Part shown: positions 1 to 8,447 of the stretch, piece after piece | Layout: every line of letters starts with the position of its first letter | Numbering within the stretch: the first letter of the stretch is position 1 | Program-made: the position numbers and the translations under genes | Assembly: GCA_020634515.1 (NCBI GenBank) | Contig: JACKBL010000001.1 | Location: 1,116,001 to 1,180,000 of the forward strand | Source: Ardenticatenales bacterium | Lineage (GTDB): Bacteria; Chloroflexota; Anaerolineae; Promineifilales; Promineifilaceae | DNA length: 64,000 nucleotides | Direction: 5' to 3' | Notes under the pieces: model-generated | The model's input: the letters and a program-made list of their open reading frames with translations, nothing else | Told to the model about the DNA's origin: nothing | The model's database searches: none

Positions 1-881
1 TGATGAATGCCGGCATTCAGCGCCTGCTGCCTGGCCCGATTCAACGTAGTCGGCGGCGTTGGCGGCACATCCCGCATCTTAAAATCGGGATGAAACGCCG
101 TGAAATGCAGCGGCGTTTCCGCGCCCAGGTTTGCCACGAACCAATCGCACAGTTGGGCAACTTCCGCCGCGTCATCATTATGCCCCGGAATCAGCAGCGT
201 CGTCACTTCCAGCCAGACGGACGTCTCCTGCTTCAGCCAGCGCAACGTCTCCAGCACCGGCTCCAGGTGCGCGAAGCAAATGCGGTTGTAGAAATCCTCG
301 GTAAACGCCTTCAGGTCGATATTCGCCGCGTCCATGTGCGCGAAGAACTCCGCGCGCGCCGCCGGCGCGATATAGCCGGCGGAAACGGCTACCGTCTTCA
401 GTCCCAGAGCGTGCGCGGCAATGGCGCAGTCAATGGCGTACTCCGCGAAAATAGCGGGGTCGTTGTAAGTGAAGGCGATGCCGCGGCAGCCGTTGACCAG
501 CGCCGCCCGCGCCACCGCCTCAGGAGCGGCCCAATCTCCCAGCCGGTCCATCTGCCGCGCTTTGGAGATGTCCCAGTTTTGGCAGAAGCGGCAGCCGAGA
601 TTGCAGCCGGCCGTGCCAAAGGAGAGGACGCTACTGCCCGGATAGAAGTGATTCAACGGCTTCTTCTCAATGGGGTCTATGCAGAATCCCGAAGCGCGTC
701 CGTAGCTGGTGAGGACGATCCCGTCTTCCCGCGCCTGGCGCACGAAGCAGAAGCCACGCTGGCCTGGGCGCAGACGACAGTAACGCGGGCACAGGTCGCA
801 CTGAATGCGTCCGTCCGGCAGCCGGTGCCACCACTCGCCCTGCGCCACGCCGGGTTCGATAATTGTCCGCGTGTGCGTCAT
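1..881 (-). CDS. AmmeMemoRadiSam-type radical SAM protein (3' end cut by window)
   Basis: The frame is open from the ATG at 881 to the window edge, so the C-terminus is missing. The protein has a Cys-rich N-terminal stretch (CDLCPRYC) followed by the radical SAM cluster motif CNLGCRFCQNW near residues 93-103, then a TIM-barrel-like region with FTYNDPAIFAEYA. This order matches the family annotated as AmmeMemoRadiSam radical SAM enzyme, or pyruvate formate-lyase activating enzyme-like. Those enzymes bind a 4Fe-4S cluster and cleave S-adenosylmethionine; the substrate of this branch is not settled. A GGAGGTG Shine-Dalgarno lies 5 bases before the ATG. The next gene upstream on the same strand ends 22 bases away, so the two may be co-transcribed. 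Partner genes of the family (AMMECR1, MEMO) would lie outside the window. Confidence 0.85.
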   Translation of the reverse strand, partial: MTHTRTIIEPGVAQGEWWHRLPDGRIQCDLCPRYCRLRPGQRGFCFVRQAREDGIVLTSYGRASGFCIDPIEKKPLNHFYPGSSVLSFGTAGCNLGCRFCQNWDISKARQMDRLGDWAAPEAVARAALVNGCRGIAFTYNDPAIFAEYAIDCAIAAHALGLKTVAVSAGYIAPAARAEFFAHMDAANIDLKAFTEDFYNRICFAHLEPVLETLRWLKQETSVWLEVTTLLIPGHNDDAAEVAQLCDWFVANLGAETPLHFTAFHPDFKMRDVPPTPPTTLNRARQQALNAGIH

Positions 882-902
882 GGTTACACCTCCAAAACAG
901 GC

Positions 903-1730
903 TCAGCGAATGACCAGCACGGTGCATTCCAGGTGGGTCAGGATTTGCTGGGCCAGGTCTTCAAGCAAATAGCGCTGCCAGCCGCTGCCGGCATGTGCGC
1001 CAATCACCACCAGCCCGTAGCCGCCGCCGTCCGCCTCGGCCATGATCTCCTGCACTACCTGCCCGTGACGCACTTTGGGCTTGGCCTGGACGTGAAAACG
1101 ACGCAGAAGATTGATGTCTCGTTCCAACAGGCGACCTTCAGGTGCATGGATTTCTATCAGTTCTTCGGCGTCGGCTCGGAGTTGTTTGCCAGGGATGCCG
1201 GGGGCGGCGCTGATCTGGGACATGACGTGCAGGATGGTGATGGTTTCGGTTCCATCCAGTAGCCCTGGTAGCTGCGCGGCCAGCCGTTCGATGAGGGAGG
1301 GGGATTTCGTGCCGGCATCGCACAGCAAAATCTGTTCTACGCTGGCTTCTGTTTCCCGACCGACCACGAGTACCGGGCAGGGGGCATGGGCCACGAGTCG
1401 GCGTACGACGGAACCGGTAAATCGGCGCGTTGGCTGCCCTGCCGCACTTGTATGCCCGACGATCAGAAGGTCGTATTGGCCGGTTTTGGCTTCGTTGATG
1501 ACGACTTTGCCGGCATTGCCCACCGCCACCTTCATCTCCGCCGCAATGCCCGCCTGCTTCAAATCCGCGCCCGCCTGTGCCAGCAACGCCAGCGCCGCCG
1601 CGCGCCGCTCCTCTCCGCGCACCGCGCGCAGCAGCGTCACTTGCTTCTCCGTTTCCGGCAGCAGCCGACTGACGAAAAACGTGATGGCCGCCAGGTGCGA
1701 CGGCGTGGCAATGGCGATCAGGATTTTCAT
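903..1730 (-). CDS. Universal stress protein, two UspA domains
   Basis: 275 residues forming two tandem UspA-like folds. The N-terminal half starts MKILIAIATPSHLAA and ends with the typical strand APCPVLVVG near residue 125. The second half ends LECTVLVIR. The GxxG-type nucleotide loop is weak: HTSAAGQPTRRFTGSVVRRL in the first half and AHAGSGWQRYLLEDLAQQI in the second. Family members are cytosolic ATP-binding or AMP-binding dimers that respond to stress. It is 22 bases upstream of the radical SAM gene. No strong Shine-Dalgarno is visible in front of the chosen ATG, but this start gives a full first beta strand. Confidence 0.85.
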   Translation of the reverse strand: MKILIAIATPSHLAAITFFVSRLLPETEKQVTLLRAVRGEERRAAALALLAQAGADLKQAGIAAEMKVAVGNAGKVVINEAKTGQYDLLIVGHTSAAGQPTRRFTGSVVRRLVAHAPCPVLVVGRETEASVEQILLCDAGTKSPSLIERLAAQLPGLLDGTETITILHVMSQISAAPGIPGKQLRADAEELIEIHAPEGRLLERDINLLRRFHVQAKPKVRHGQVVQEIMAEADGGGYGLVVIGAHAGSGWQRYLLEDLAQQILTHLECTVLVIR

Positions 1731-1772
1731 AGCGTTTTTCTATCTTCCTGGAAGCGGCCGACAAGGCGACAA

Positions 1773-1863
1773 GGAACGGAATTAAATAAGACGACGAAGT
1801 TGTTTCTTTACCGTTCCTTCAAACGGATGAGGCAATGCTGTACTCTGTTTCATCGTCAGTCCT
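1773..1863 (+). repeat. Two-stem ~90-bp repeat, copy A
   Basis: One of four copies of an element with two potential hairpins. Here the first stem is perfect (GGAACGG pairing with CCGTTCC) and holds an inner stem around GAAGTTGTTTC. The second stem is degraded to GATGA/TCATC. The element runs up to and just touches the stop codon of the convergent transporter gene at 1862. Other copies are at 29882, 41799 and 46412. Confidence 0.8.
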
Positions 1864-2926
1864 AAACCAGCAGAAACAGCAACGGCAAGGCAAAAATGAT
1901 GCCCATAAACAGCGCCAGATGGCGATTGCTGTTGGTGGTGGCGACGACGAGGTTGATCATCTTCTCTGCATACACCTGGTACATCAACAGCAGCACCAGC
2001 AGCGAGACGCAGGTCACGCTGACCATCTGCGCCAGCACAATGGTAAATGCTTGCGGGTTTTCCAGTAGCAAAGAGGCAAACAGCGTGTCAATAAAAGTTG
2101 TTACGTTGGCTCCCATGATATAGGGGATCACGTTTTCGCGCCGCACGAAGCCGCGGCTGCTCAGGGGAACGAGGATGCTCAGCGAGACGCTCACGGACAT
2201 GGAGATGAGGGTGATGCCCGCGCCCAGGAGGAACATCACCCAGGGGCGATAGACGAAGAGGGAAACGCGCCCGATCTGGCTTTCTTTCAGGCTGACGCCG
2301 GGTAGGCAGCGGTCAAACAGGTTGAAGCTGATGAGGATGATGCCCGTGCCGACAAGAAACAACGCCCACCGCGGCAAAATGCCCATGAAGACGCCCACGA
2401 CGGGATCGAAGAGGCGGTCTGTGATAGCGTTCAGCAACACGGTGGAGCGCGGATGGATGTCGTTGAAAATGCCGGCACGCAGCAGGGCTGCCCCCAAAAC
2501 GAAACTGACCAGGTAAGTTGAACCGGTGACGAGCCAGGAGAGCAGCCCCATGCTCAGGCTGGTGGCCCGGTCGCGCCCGCGCAGCACGTAAATGAAGCCG
2601 AGGAAGATGACCATGAAACTGGCCCCTAATCGGCTGCCTGTGATCATGGCAAACGTGCCCAGCGGTGATGTGACGCCCGCGTCGAAGAAGGTCAGGGAGG
2701 CGGCAGCGACCGGCGAACCGCTCATCAGGATGTAGGTCGCTAACCAACCGACGCCCAGGCTGCGAGGCACGCTCTCCATGAACGCGCTTTGCCGCAGCAG
2801 TGGGGCCAGGCTGCGCGCTCCTTCTTTCATCAACGTGATTGCCAGAATGAAGAGGAACAGGCTGCCACAAAACAACACTGCTTTACCCAGGCGGGGCCAG
2901 AGTCGAGAGTGAAAGGATGCCGGCAT
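1862..2926 (-). CDS. Na+/phosphate cotransporter-like membrane protein
   Basis: 354 residues, almost entirely hydrophobic, with about nine predicted membrane segments. Two inverted-repeat-like motifs resemble the QSSS/GxNxGTT re-entrant loops of the NptA/PF02690 Na/Pi family: ILMSGSPVAAASLTFFDAG near residue 66 and IMGANVTTFIDTLFASLL near residue 265. The protein would sit in the cytoplasmic membrane and import phosphate or another anion with sodium. No PhoU-like C-terminal domain is present, unlike longer family members. The chosen ATG lies inside a TGCCGGCAT signature and has no clear Shine-Dalgarno, so a slightly internal start is possible. It is flanked by universal stress protein genes on the same strand. 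The family assignment rests on motif resemblance and is moderate. Confidence 0.6.
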   Translation of the reverse strand: MPASFHSRLWPRLGKAVLFCGSLFLFILAITLMKEGARSLAPLLRQSAFMESVPRSLGVGWLATYILMSGSPVAAASLTFFDAGVTSPLGTFAMITGSRLGASFMVIFLGFIYVLRGRDRATSLSMGLLSWLVTGSTYLVSFVLGAALLRAGIFNDIHPRSTVLLNAITDRLFDPVVGVFMGILPRWALFLVGTGIILISFNLFDRCLPGVSLKESQIGRVSLFVYRPWVMFLLGAGITLISMSVSVSLSILVPLSSRGFVRRENVIPYIMGANVTTFIDTLFASLLLENPQAFTIVLAQMVSVTCVSLLVLLLMYQVYAEKMINLVVATTNSNRHLALFMGIIFALPLLFLLV

Positions 2927-2938
2927 TAAGAAAAGGAT

Positions 2939-2967
2939 CTTCCAGGAGGCTGGCAGCTTCCTGGAAG
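2939..2967. terminator. Inverted repeat between transporter and stress protein genes
   Basis: CTTCCAGGA pairs with TCCTGGAAG, with further GCT/AGC pairing inside. There is no long T tract on either side, so it may be a processing or REP-like hairpin rather than a classical rho-independent terminator. It lies in the 52-base gap between two genes on the minus strand. Confidence 0.4.
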
Positions 2968-2978
2968 TTGGTAAACCA

Positions 2979-3890
2979 CTAGCGCAGTTCTTCCGCGTGC
3001 GGACGGATGATCAGCATGGAACACGGGGCGCTGCGCAGTACTCTGGCGGTGACGCTGCCATAAATCCAGCGGCGCAGCCCGGAGCGACCATGTGTACTCA
3101 TCACGGCCAGGTCTACGTCGTTGCTTTCTACGTAGTCGAGGATGCTGGGGACGGTGATGCCATCAATGACGTGGGTTTCCATGGGAATTGTGCCGGCATA
3201 TCGCGCCGCCACACTCGCCAGATAAGATTCGCTTCCCTCGCGCATCTGGTCAAATAACCCCTGGCTTACATCCATCTCCGCCCATTCACCGGACAACGCC
3301 TCGCCATAACCCAACGGCAGCAGCATATTCACTTGCAGCAGCGTCACCCGAGCGCCGAACTGCCGCGCCATTTCCAGCCCCGGCTCCAGCGCCTTCTCCG
3401 CTAACTGCGAGCCGTCCAACGTGATCATGATATGACGAATGGGTTGCGCCGACTGCACCACGAAGACGGGGCAGGGGGCGGAATGCAGCACCTTCTCCGT
3501 GACACTGCCCAACATCCAGCGCGTGAAGCCGGAATACCCGTGGCTGGACATGACGATCAAGTCAACGTCTTCCTCATCCGCGGCATCCACGATAGCTCCC
3601 GCTTCATCCCCTTCAACCACCATCGTGTGGATTGTCAGACCGCTGCGCTGCAAACTCTTTTGCAAACCGCCCAGATAATCCGCCACTTCGTTGCGCGAGC
3701 CATTGCGGGAGCCGGCGGGCCAGACCCAATCGTACTCCATGGCCACCTCCGGCATCATCATATGGACCAAAACCTGGCTGCGTAACAGAATGAGTTCGCC
3801 GTTGACGGCTTCGGCCAGCATCGTCGCCAGCGGCAAGGCTTGCTCAGAAAGCTGTGAACCATCCAAGGGAACAAGAATCTTTTGGAACAT
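2979..3890 (-). CDS. Universal stress protein, two UspA domains
   Basis: 303 residues with two clear UspA domains. The first opens MFQKILVPLDGSQLSEQAL and carries the nucleotide loop SSHGYSGFTRWMLGSVTEKV followed by APCPVFVV. The second opens HIMITLDGSQLAEKAL and carries STHGRSGLRRWIYGSVTARV followed by APCSMLIIR. The G-2x-G-9x-G(S/T) ATP-binding pattern is intact in both, which is better conserved than in the other stress protein at 903. The start at 3890 is chosen because an AAAGGAGG Shine-Dalgarno sits 6 bases upstream and because MFQKILVPLDGS is the family's usual first strand; the frame extends 7 codons further upstream. Confidence 0.9.
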   Translation of the reverse strand: MFQKILVPLDGSQLSEQALPLATMLAEAVNGELILLRSQVLVHMMMPEVAMEYDWVWPAGSRNGSRNEVADYLGGLQKSLQRSGLTIHTMVVEGDEAGAIVDAADEEDVDLIVMSSHGYSGFTRWMLGSVTEKVLHSAPCPVFVVQSAQPIRHIMITLDGSQLAEKALEPGLEMARQFGARVTLLQVNMLLPLGYGEALSGEWAEMDVSQGLFDQMREGSESYLASVAARYAGTIPMETHVIDGITVPSILDYVESNDVDLAVMSTHGRSGLRRWIYGSVTARVLRSAPCSMLIIRPHAEELR

Positions 3891-3981
3891 GAAGGCCTCC
3901 TTTGGGATCAACCGAGGTTTTTCCCATTGATTCGTTAGCCATTATTGTTCAGATGTGACGCGCCAGGAAAAGCGCGTCACG

Positions 3982-5529
3982 TTATGATGCGTCATTTTCG
4001 GGCGCCGCCTGGCTCTGGTGGACGCGGCAGTAGGTAGAGTCGGGCAGGGCGCGGTTGCGGCACGGCCGCCCGGATTGCGTGACGCCCTGGCAGCGGTTGA
4101 CGGCGGTGTCTCCCGTGGCCGTGGCGGCTTCTTGAGCTTCCGGCAGCAGCATTTGCATTTGGGCGAACTCGTCGTAGAAATGCTCAATGATGCGCCGCGG
4201 ATCGGGGACGAGTCCCTCATCTGTGGCGATTCCCAGCCAGACATTGCCGGCATAACTGAAAATGCTCACCCCCAATCCCAACTGCCCCGACTGTGGAACC
4301 CAGGCCATAATGCTTTCCACGCGCGCCCCCGCGAAATAGAGCGACTCCCGCGGTCCGGGCACATTCGTCATCACCGCCGTAGACTTACTGGCAAAGAAGC
4401 GCAGAATCAGATCCTCAATCTCCACCGGCGTCATCCCCATCGCGTGCAGCACCCCCAGCGCCACCACCGCTTCCGGCGAATCCTTGATCTCGTCCATCCG
4501 CTTCTTCAACTCAAACAAACGATCCAACTGGTCCTCAATCCCCACCGGCAGCGACAGAAACACCAGCCCAAAACGATTGCCCAACTCCAGCGCCTTATCC
4601 AATGGCCGCAGGTTTACGGGAACCAGGGCGCGAATGTTTAGCCCATCGACGGGCTGATCATGCTCCACCAGATAACGCCGCAGCGCCCCGGACACCGCCG
4701 TTAGCAGTACATCGTTGACCGTGCCCCCCGTAGTTTTGCCTACCACCTTTACATCCACCAGCGACAATGGCTTTTCCGTCCACGCCGCCCGCTTAAGGAC
4801 ACCCAGATCCCCCTTAAACATCGTCTGCGGATCAGGCCGGTAAAGCGCGATTTTCGCCAGCCGCGCCGCGCCGCTGGTTCCCAGCCGCGCCGCATCCAAC
4901 ACGCGCGTCGGACGCAGCATCGTTTCAATGCCTTCGTTCAGCACGGTTTCCGTCAGCCGCAAAGTGGAGCGGGCAGCGGATACGGCCGGGCGAAGCAGAG
5001 TGGAAAGCAAGCCGGATGGGTGTCTATCGCTGCTTTCGTCGTTTATCCAGATGGCGTCTGGCGAGGCGTCTGTGAGGGAGAGCAGCACGCGCACCAGGGC
5101 GATGCCATCGGCGATGCAATGATGCAGCCGCCCGACGATGGCGCAGCCCGCGCCCACGTTGTCCACCAGATGAAACGACCACAACGGTTTGCTGTAGTCC
5201 AGAGGCTGGCTCATCAGGTCGCTGACCAGGTCTTGCAGTGCCGCCTGGTTCCCAGGAGCAGGCAGGGCGATACGGTGCAGATGGGCACGAATATCAAAAT
5301 GGGGGTCAAACTCCCACTGCGGGCTGCCCAGCGGCGCGCGCGAGTCCACCACACGCTGGCGGAAGCGATCAAAACGCAGAAGTCGCTGCTCGTAGATGCG
5401 GTGCATCTCCTCAAATTCAATCGGCTGGGCCAGCGTCATCACCCCGGTGATCATCATCAGGTTGGTGGGGCGCTCCATGTGCCACCAGGCGGTGTCCACA
5501 TTAGACATGGTTTCAGGGCTGTTACTCAT
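3982..5529 (-). CDS. Wax ester synthase/acyl-CoA:diacylglycerol acyltransferase (WS/DGAT)
   Basis: 515 residues. The catalytic HHxxxDG motif is HHCIADG at residues 136-142, and the N-terminus (MSNVDTAWWHMERPTNLM) and the PGP region (TNVPGPRESLYFAGARV) are typical of bacterial WS/DGAT. These enzymes make wax esters or triacylglycerol from acyl-CoA at the membrane. The start at 5529 has a GGAGG Shine-Dalgarno; the frame runs 34 codons further upstream without family similarity. An unusual C-terminal tail holds Cys480, Cys490, Cys501 and His504 with spacing C-x9-C-x10-C-x2-H. The same module with the same spacing occurs at the N-terminus of the PlsC-type acyltransferase at 40439. Neighbouring acyl carrier protein and acyl-CoA producing genes fit a lipid role. 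Confidence 0.9.
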   Translation of the reverse strand: MSNSPETMSNVDTAWWHMERPTNLMMITGVMTLAQPIEFEEMHRIYEQRLLRFDRFRQRVVDSRAPLGSPQWEFDPHFDIRAHLHRIALPAPGNQAALQDLVSDLMSQPLDYSKPLWSFHLVDNVGAGCAIVGRLHHCIADGIALVRVLLSLTDASPDAIWINDESSDRHPSGLLSTLLRPAVSAARSTLRLTETVLNEGIETMLRPTRVLDAARLGTSGAARLAKIALYRPDPQTMFKGDLGVLKRAAWTEKPLSLVDVKVVGKTTGGTVNDVLLTAVSGALRRYLVEHDQPVDGLNIRALVPVNLRPLDKALELGNRFGLVFLSLPVGIEDQLDRLFELKKRMDEIKDSPEAVVALGVLHAMGMTPVEIEDLILRFFASKSTAVMTNVPGPRESLYFAGARVESIMAWVPQSGQLGLGVSIFSYAGNVWLGIATDEGLVPDPRRIIEHFYDEFAQMQMLLPEAQEAATATGDTAVNRCQGVTQSGRPCRNRALPDSTYCRVHQSQAAPENDAS

Positions 5530-5710
5530 AGGGCTTGTTCCTCCGGCAAAGCGCGGACAAAATCGACAGCCGTTGCCGCGCGCCAATGGCATGATCGATT
5601 GACGACGGGCGGGGAACATCATCCTCGCCACTACGTCAAGTATAATCTTTCGTCGCCGGAAACGGAAGTTGTGACGCTCACCTGACGCGGGTGATCTTTG
5701 TAATGGGACA

Positions 5711-5755
5711 AAAACCCGGTTTCTTCTCCCTGAAGCTCAGAAACCGGGTTTCTTT
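5711..5755 (-). terminator. Terminator after the acyl carrier protein gene
   Basis: A 13-base-pair perfect stem (AAACCCGGTTTCT with AGAAACCGGGTTT) is flanked by A and T runs on both sides, so it could act in both directions. It lies between the acyl carrier protein gene and the acyltransferase gene, both on the minus strand. Similar AAACC(C)GRTTT hairpins occur after the PlsC gene near 41701 and near 59665. Confidence 0.75.
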
Positions 5756-5780
5756 TCAGTGTTCCGCATGAGGCAGGTTG

Positions 5781-6044
5781 TCACAGATGAGCCATCAGGT
5801 AGTCAAGCAAATCGTTCAGGGATACCAGCTTGCCATAGTCAGCTTCCGGGATTTCCACTCCGATGGCTTCATCCAGGCCAATAAGGAAATTGAGGAAATC
5901 GAACGAGTCAATGTCCAGTGCCTGGCGCAGGTCCACGTTGGGGTCCAGGCGACCAAAGTCCGCCTCTGGTGCGATGGTGCTCAATAGGTCGAAAACGGTT
6001 TCCTTAACTTGTTGCTTTGTCACAGCAGGTGCAGCAAACATCAT
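5781..6044 (-). CDS. Acyl carrier protein
   Basis: 87 residues with the phosphopantetheine attachment motif DIDSFDFLNF; the serine is residue 47. The helix pattern after it (EAIGVEIPEADYGKLVSLNDLLDYL) fits an acyl carrier fold. The start is set by an AGGAGG Shine-Dalgarno before the tandem ATGATG at 6044; the frame extends 29 codons upstream through a hairpin repeat. The protein follows the 2-oxoacid dehydrogenase E2 gene on the same strand after about 120 bases and precedes the WS/DGAT gene. It would carry acyl or branched starter groups as thioesters in the cytoplasm. It could be a dedicated carrier rather than the housekeeping AcpP, because no other fatty acid synthase gene is adjacent. 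Confidence 0.85.
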   Translation of the reverse strand: MMFAAPAVTKQQVKETVFDLLSTIAPEADFGRLDPNVDLRQALDIDSFDFLNFLIGLDEAIGVEIPEADYGKLVSLNDLLDYLMAHL

Positions 6045-6101
6045 TATTCCTCCTGGGAATGGTGTTCGGTGGGGGGTAGGTGGTGACGATCTGAGCGTTT
6101 T

Positions 6102-6134
6102 AGATTGGTTCATTCGTGGAGAATGAACCAATCT
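6102..6134. repeat. Palindromic hairpin element, copy 1
   Basis: AGATTGGTTCATTC, loop GTGGA, then the perfect complement: a 14-bp stem with a 5-base loop. A near-identical hairpin with loop TTGGA is at 21484. Both lie in a gap between two minus-strand genes, just upstream of a Shine-Dalgarno, so a role in mRNA processing or translation is possible. Confidence 0.75.
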
Positions 6135-6167
6135 TGGAAATTCTGGCCTCTCACTACCTGTCCCTTG

Positions 6168-7382
6168 CTACTCCAACGGTTCTTGCAAGGCGCGGTTGAG
6201 CGCGTCGAGGAATTGCCCGCCGACGCGGCCATCCGTGGCGCGGTGGTCGCCGGCCAGGGTGGCGGTGAGGATGGGGCGAATGCCCAGCATCCCGTTTTCC
6301 ACCCAGGTTTGTTCGATTACTTTGCCAAAGCCGACGAGGGCCACTTGCGGTGGGTAGATGACGCCATACACTTTTTCCACGCCCAGGTCGCCCAGGTTGG
6401 TGACGGTGATGGTGGCGTCCGTGAGTTCGGAGCTGCGCAGCCGCCCGGCGCGTGTGCGCGTGATCAGGTCGCGCAGGTCGGCCATCAACTCGTCCAGCGT
6501 CTTCAGGTCTACGTGATGCAGCGCGGGCGTGACCAGGCCGCCCTGGCGCAGGGCGATGGCGAAGCCGATGTGGATCGCTTCTTGCGGCTGGAGCTGGTCG
6601 TCGCGCCAGTATCCGTTCAGGTCGGGGACGATGGTGAGGGCTTTGGCGACGGCTTTGAGCAGGAGAACTGCCGGCAATATCCGTTCCTTAATCGATCTCT
6701 TTGAATTTTCCGCCTCCAACCAGGCCAATGCCTGGCGCATGTCCATGCGGGTTTCCAGGTAGTAGTGGGGGATTTCTCGATTGGAGCGGGACATGGCGGC
6801 GGCAATAGCGCGGCGCATGCCGGCATACGCATCCATCGTCGGCGTTACTTTTACCGGCGCGGCTTCTACCGGTGCGGGCGGGGAAACAGGGGGCGTGGGC
6901 GGCGCAGGCTTCATTGCCGCTGCCGCGGCTTCCACGTCCGCGCGGCTGATGGCCCCCTGCGGTCCCGTGCCCCGTACAGTGCTCAGGTCCACGCCCATCG
7001 CTTCCGCCAGTCGGCGCGCCACGGGCGAAATGCGAACGCGTTCGCCGTGGCCATTGCGTCCGGCTGCTTTGGAGGGGCGTGTAGGGGGGGATTGTGCCGG
7101 CATTGCCGCAACCGACACCGGCATCGTCGCCACCGGAGCCGCCACCGCCGATTCCCCGATCAGCGCCAGCGGCACACCCACCGGCACTTCCGTTCCCGGC
7201 GTCACCAGAAGTTCCGTCACCACCCCATCCTCATACACCTCCACCTCAATCACACCCTTCACCGTCTCCACGATAGCGATAATATCGCCCCGCTTCACCC
7301 GGTCACCGGGCTTCACCAACCACTCTACCAGCGTCCCCGCCTCCATATCCGCGCCCAGACTGGGCATACGAAATTCAGCCAT
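6168..7382 (-). CDS. 2-oxoacid dehydrogenase E2 component (dihydrolipoamide acyltransferase)
   Basis: 404 residues. Domains in order: lipoyl domain at residues 1-75 with the lipoylated lysine at 42 in ETVKGVIEVEV, a Pro/Ala/Thr-rich linker, an E3-binding domain at about 113-152 (RISPVARRLAEAMGVDLSTV), a second Ala/Pro linker, and the catalytic domain from about 180 ending with DHRATDGRVGG (His380, Asp384). It transfers acyl groups from lipoamide to CoA in the pyruvate, branched-chain or acetoin dehydrogenase complex. It is the last of four close minus-strand genes: its start is 9 bases after the E1 beta stop. No E3 (dihydrolipoamide dehydrogenase) gene lies in the window, so that subunit must come from elsewhere. 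Confidence 0.92.
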   Translation of the reverse strand: MAEFRMPSLGADMEAGTLVEWLVKPGDRVKRGDIIAIVETVKGVIEVEVYEDGVVTELLVTPGTEVPVGVPLALIGESAVAAPVATMPVSVAAMPAQSPPTRPSKAAGRNGHGERVRISPVARRLAEAMGVDLSTVRGTGPQGAISRADVEAAAAAMKPAPPTPPVSPPAPVEAAPVKVTPTMDAYAGMRRAIAAAMSRSNREIPHYYLETRMDMRQALAWLEAENSKRSIKERILPAVLLLKAVAKALTIVPDLNGYWRDDQLQPQEAIHIGFAIALRQGGLVTPALHHVDLKTLDELMADLRDLITRTRAGRLRSSELTDATITVTNLGDLGVEKVYGVIYPPQVALVGFGKVIEQTWVENGMLGIRPILTATLAGDHRATDGRVGGQFLDALNRALQEPLE

Positions 7383-7391
7383 GGCATCCTC

Positions 7392-8447
7392 CTATCCCAC
7401 CACCATGTGCTGCGCGGTCCGCACAATCTCGTCCACCCGCGGAACCGCCACCTCTTCCAGATGGCGCGGATAGGGCATCGGCACTTCCACGCCGCAGATG
7501 CGCGCCACCGGCATGTCCAACTCATAAAAAGCGTTCTCCATGATCCGGGCGCTCAATTCCGCGGAAATGCCGCCGCTGCGCCACCCCTCGTCCACAATCA
7601 AGGCACGATGCGTCTTCGCCACCGATTGCAGATACGTTTCATCATCCAGCGGGCGTAGCGTGCGCAGATCAATAACCTCCACCTCAATGCCCTGCTCCGC
7701 CAGCCGGTCCGCCGCATCCAGGCACTTGTAGAGGCCAATGCCATACGTGATCAGGGTCAGGTCCTGTCCGGCGCGCCGCACGCGGGCGTGATCAATATCG
7801 ACCACCACGTCGCCTGCCGGCAATTCCCCTTTCACGTTGTACAGCGAGGAGTTCTCGAAGATCAGCACCGGATCGGGGTCTTGCAATGCCGACCACAACA
7901 TCCCCCGCGCATCCTCAATCGTTGCCGGCGTCACCACGCGCAGCCCCGGAATATGGGCATACCAGCCTTCCAGACTGTGCGAATGCTGCGCCGCCAACTG
8001 CTTGCTGCCCCCCGTCGCCATGCGAATCACCACCGGCACGTTGAACTGCCCGCCGGACATATGGAGCAGGGTAGCCGCGTTGTTCAAAATCTGGTCCGCC
8101 GCCAACAGGCTAAAATTGACGGTCATAATCTCCACAATGGGGCGCATCCCGTTCATGGCCGCGCCAATTCCCGCCCCCGTGAAGGCTGACTCGGAGAGCG
8201 GTGTGTCTCGAATGCGTTCCGGACCAAACTCTTGCAGCAGCCCTTTGCTCACGGCAAAGCAGCCGCCATAACGCCCCACATCCTCCCCCATCAAAAACAC
8301 GCGCTCGTCCCGCAGCATCGCCTCCCGAATCGCCTCCCGCACCGCTTCGCGGTAGGTGATCGTGCGCGTTTGCGCCGCGCGCGGGGGCGCGGTGCGCGTC
8401 TCTTGCGCGTGTCCATTGGTCTTTGTGTAAGTGACTGCACCGTTCAT
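7392..8447 (-). CDS. 2-oxoacid dehydrogenase E1 beta subunit
   Basis: 351 residues. It opens with an extra ~25-residue tail (TNGHAQETRTAPPRAAQTR), then the family core TYREAVREAIREAMLRDERVFLMGEDVGRYGG. Other conserved stretches are DTPLSESAFTGAGIGAAMNG and QHSHSLEGWYAHIPGLRVV. It forms the alpha2-beta2 thiamine diphosphate-dependent E1 enzyme with the gene just upstream, decarboxylating a 2-oxoacid and acylating the lipoyl domain of E2. The start overlaps the E1 alpha stop by ATGA, which indicates translational coupling. Closest named families are pyruvate dehydrogenase PdhB and acetoin dehydrogenase AcoB; sequence alone does not decide the substrate. Confidence 0.92.
   Translation of the reverse strand: MNGAVTYTKTNGHAQETRTAPPRAAQTRTITYREAVREAIREAMLRDERVFLMGEDVGRYGGCFAVSKGLLQEFGPERIRDTPLSESAFTGAGIGAAMNGMRPIVEIMTVNFSLLAADQILNNAATLLHMSGGQFNVPVVIRMATGGSKQLAAQHSHSLEGWYAHIPGLRVVTPATIEDARGMLWSALQDPDPVLIFENSSLYNVKGELPAGDVVVDIDHARVRRAGQDLTLITYGIGLYKCLDAADRLAEQGIEVEVIDLRTLRPLDDETYLQSVAKTHRALIVDEGWRSGGISAELSARIMENAFYELDMPVARICGVEVPMPYPRHLEEVAVPRVDEIVRTAQHMVVG

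Noticed and set aside
3..1262. Long plus-strand open frame of 419 codons
   Set aside because: It is the reverse-frame shadow of the radical SAM and universal stress protein genes; its translation is Arg/His/Gln-rich without any domain, while the minus strand has clear motifs and ribosome-binding sites.
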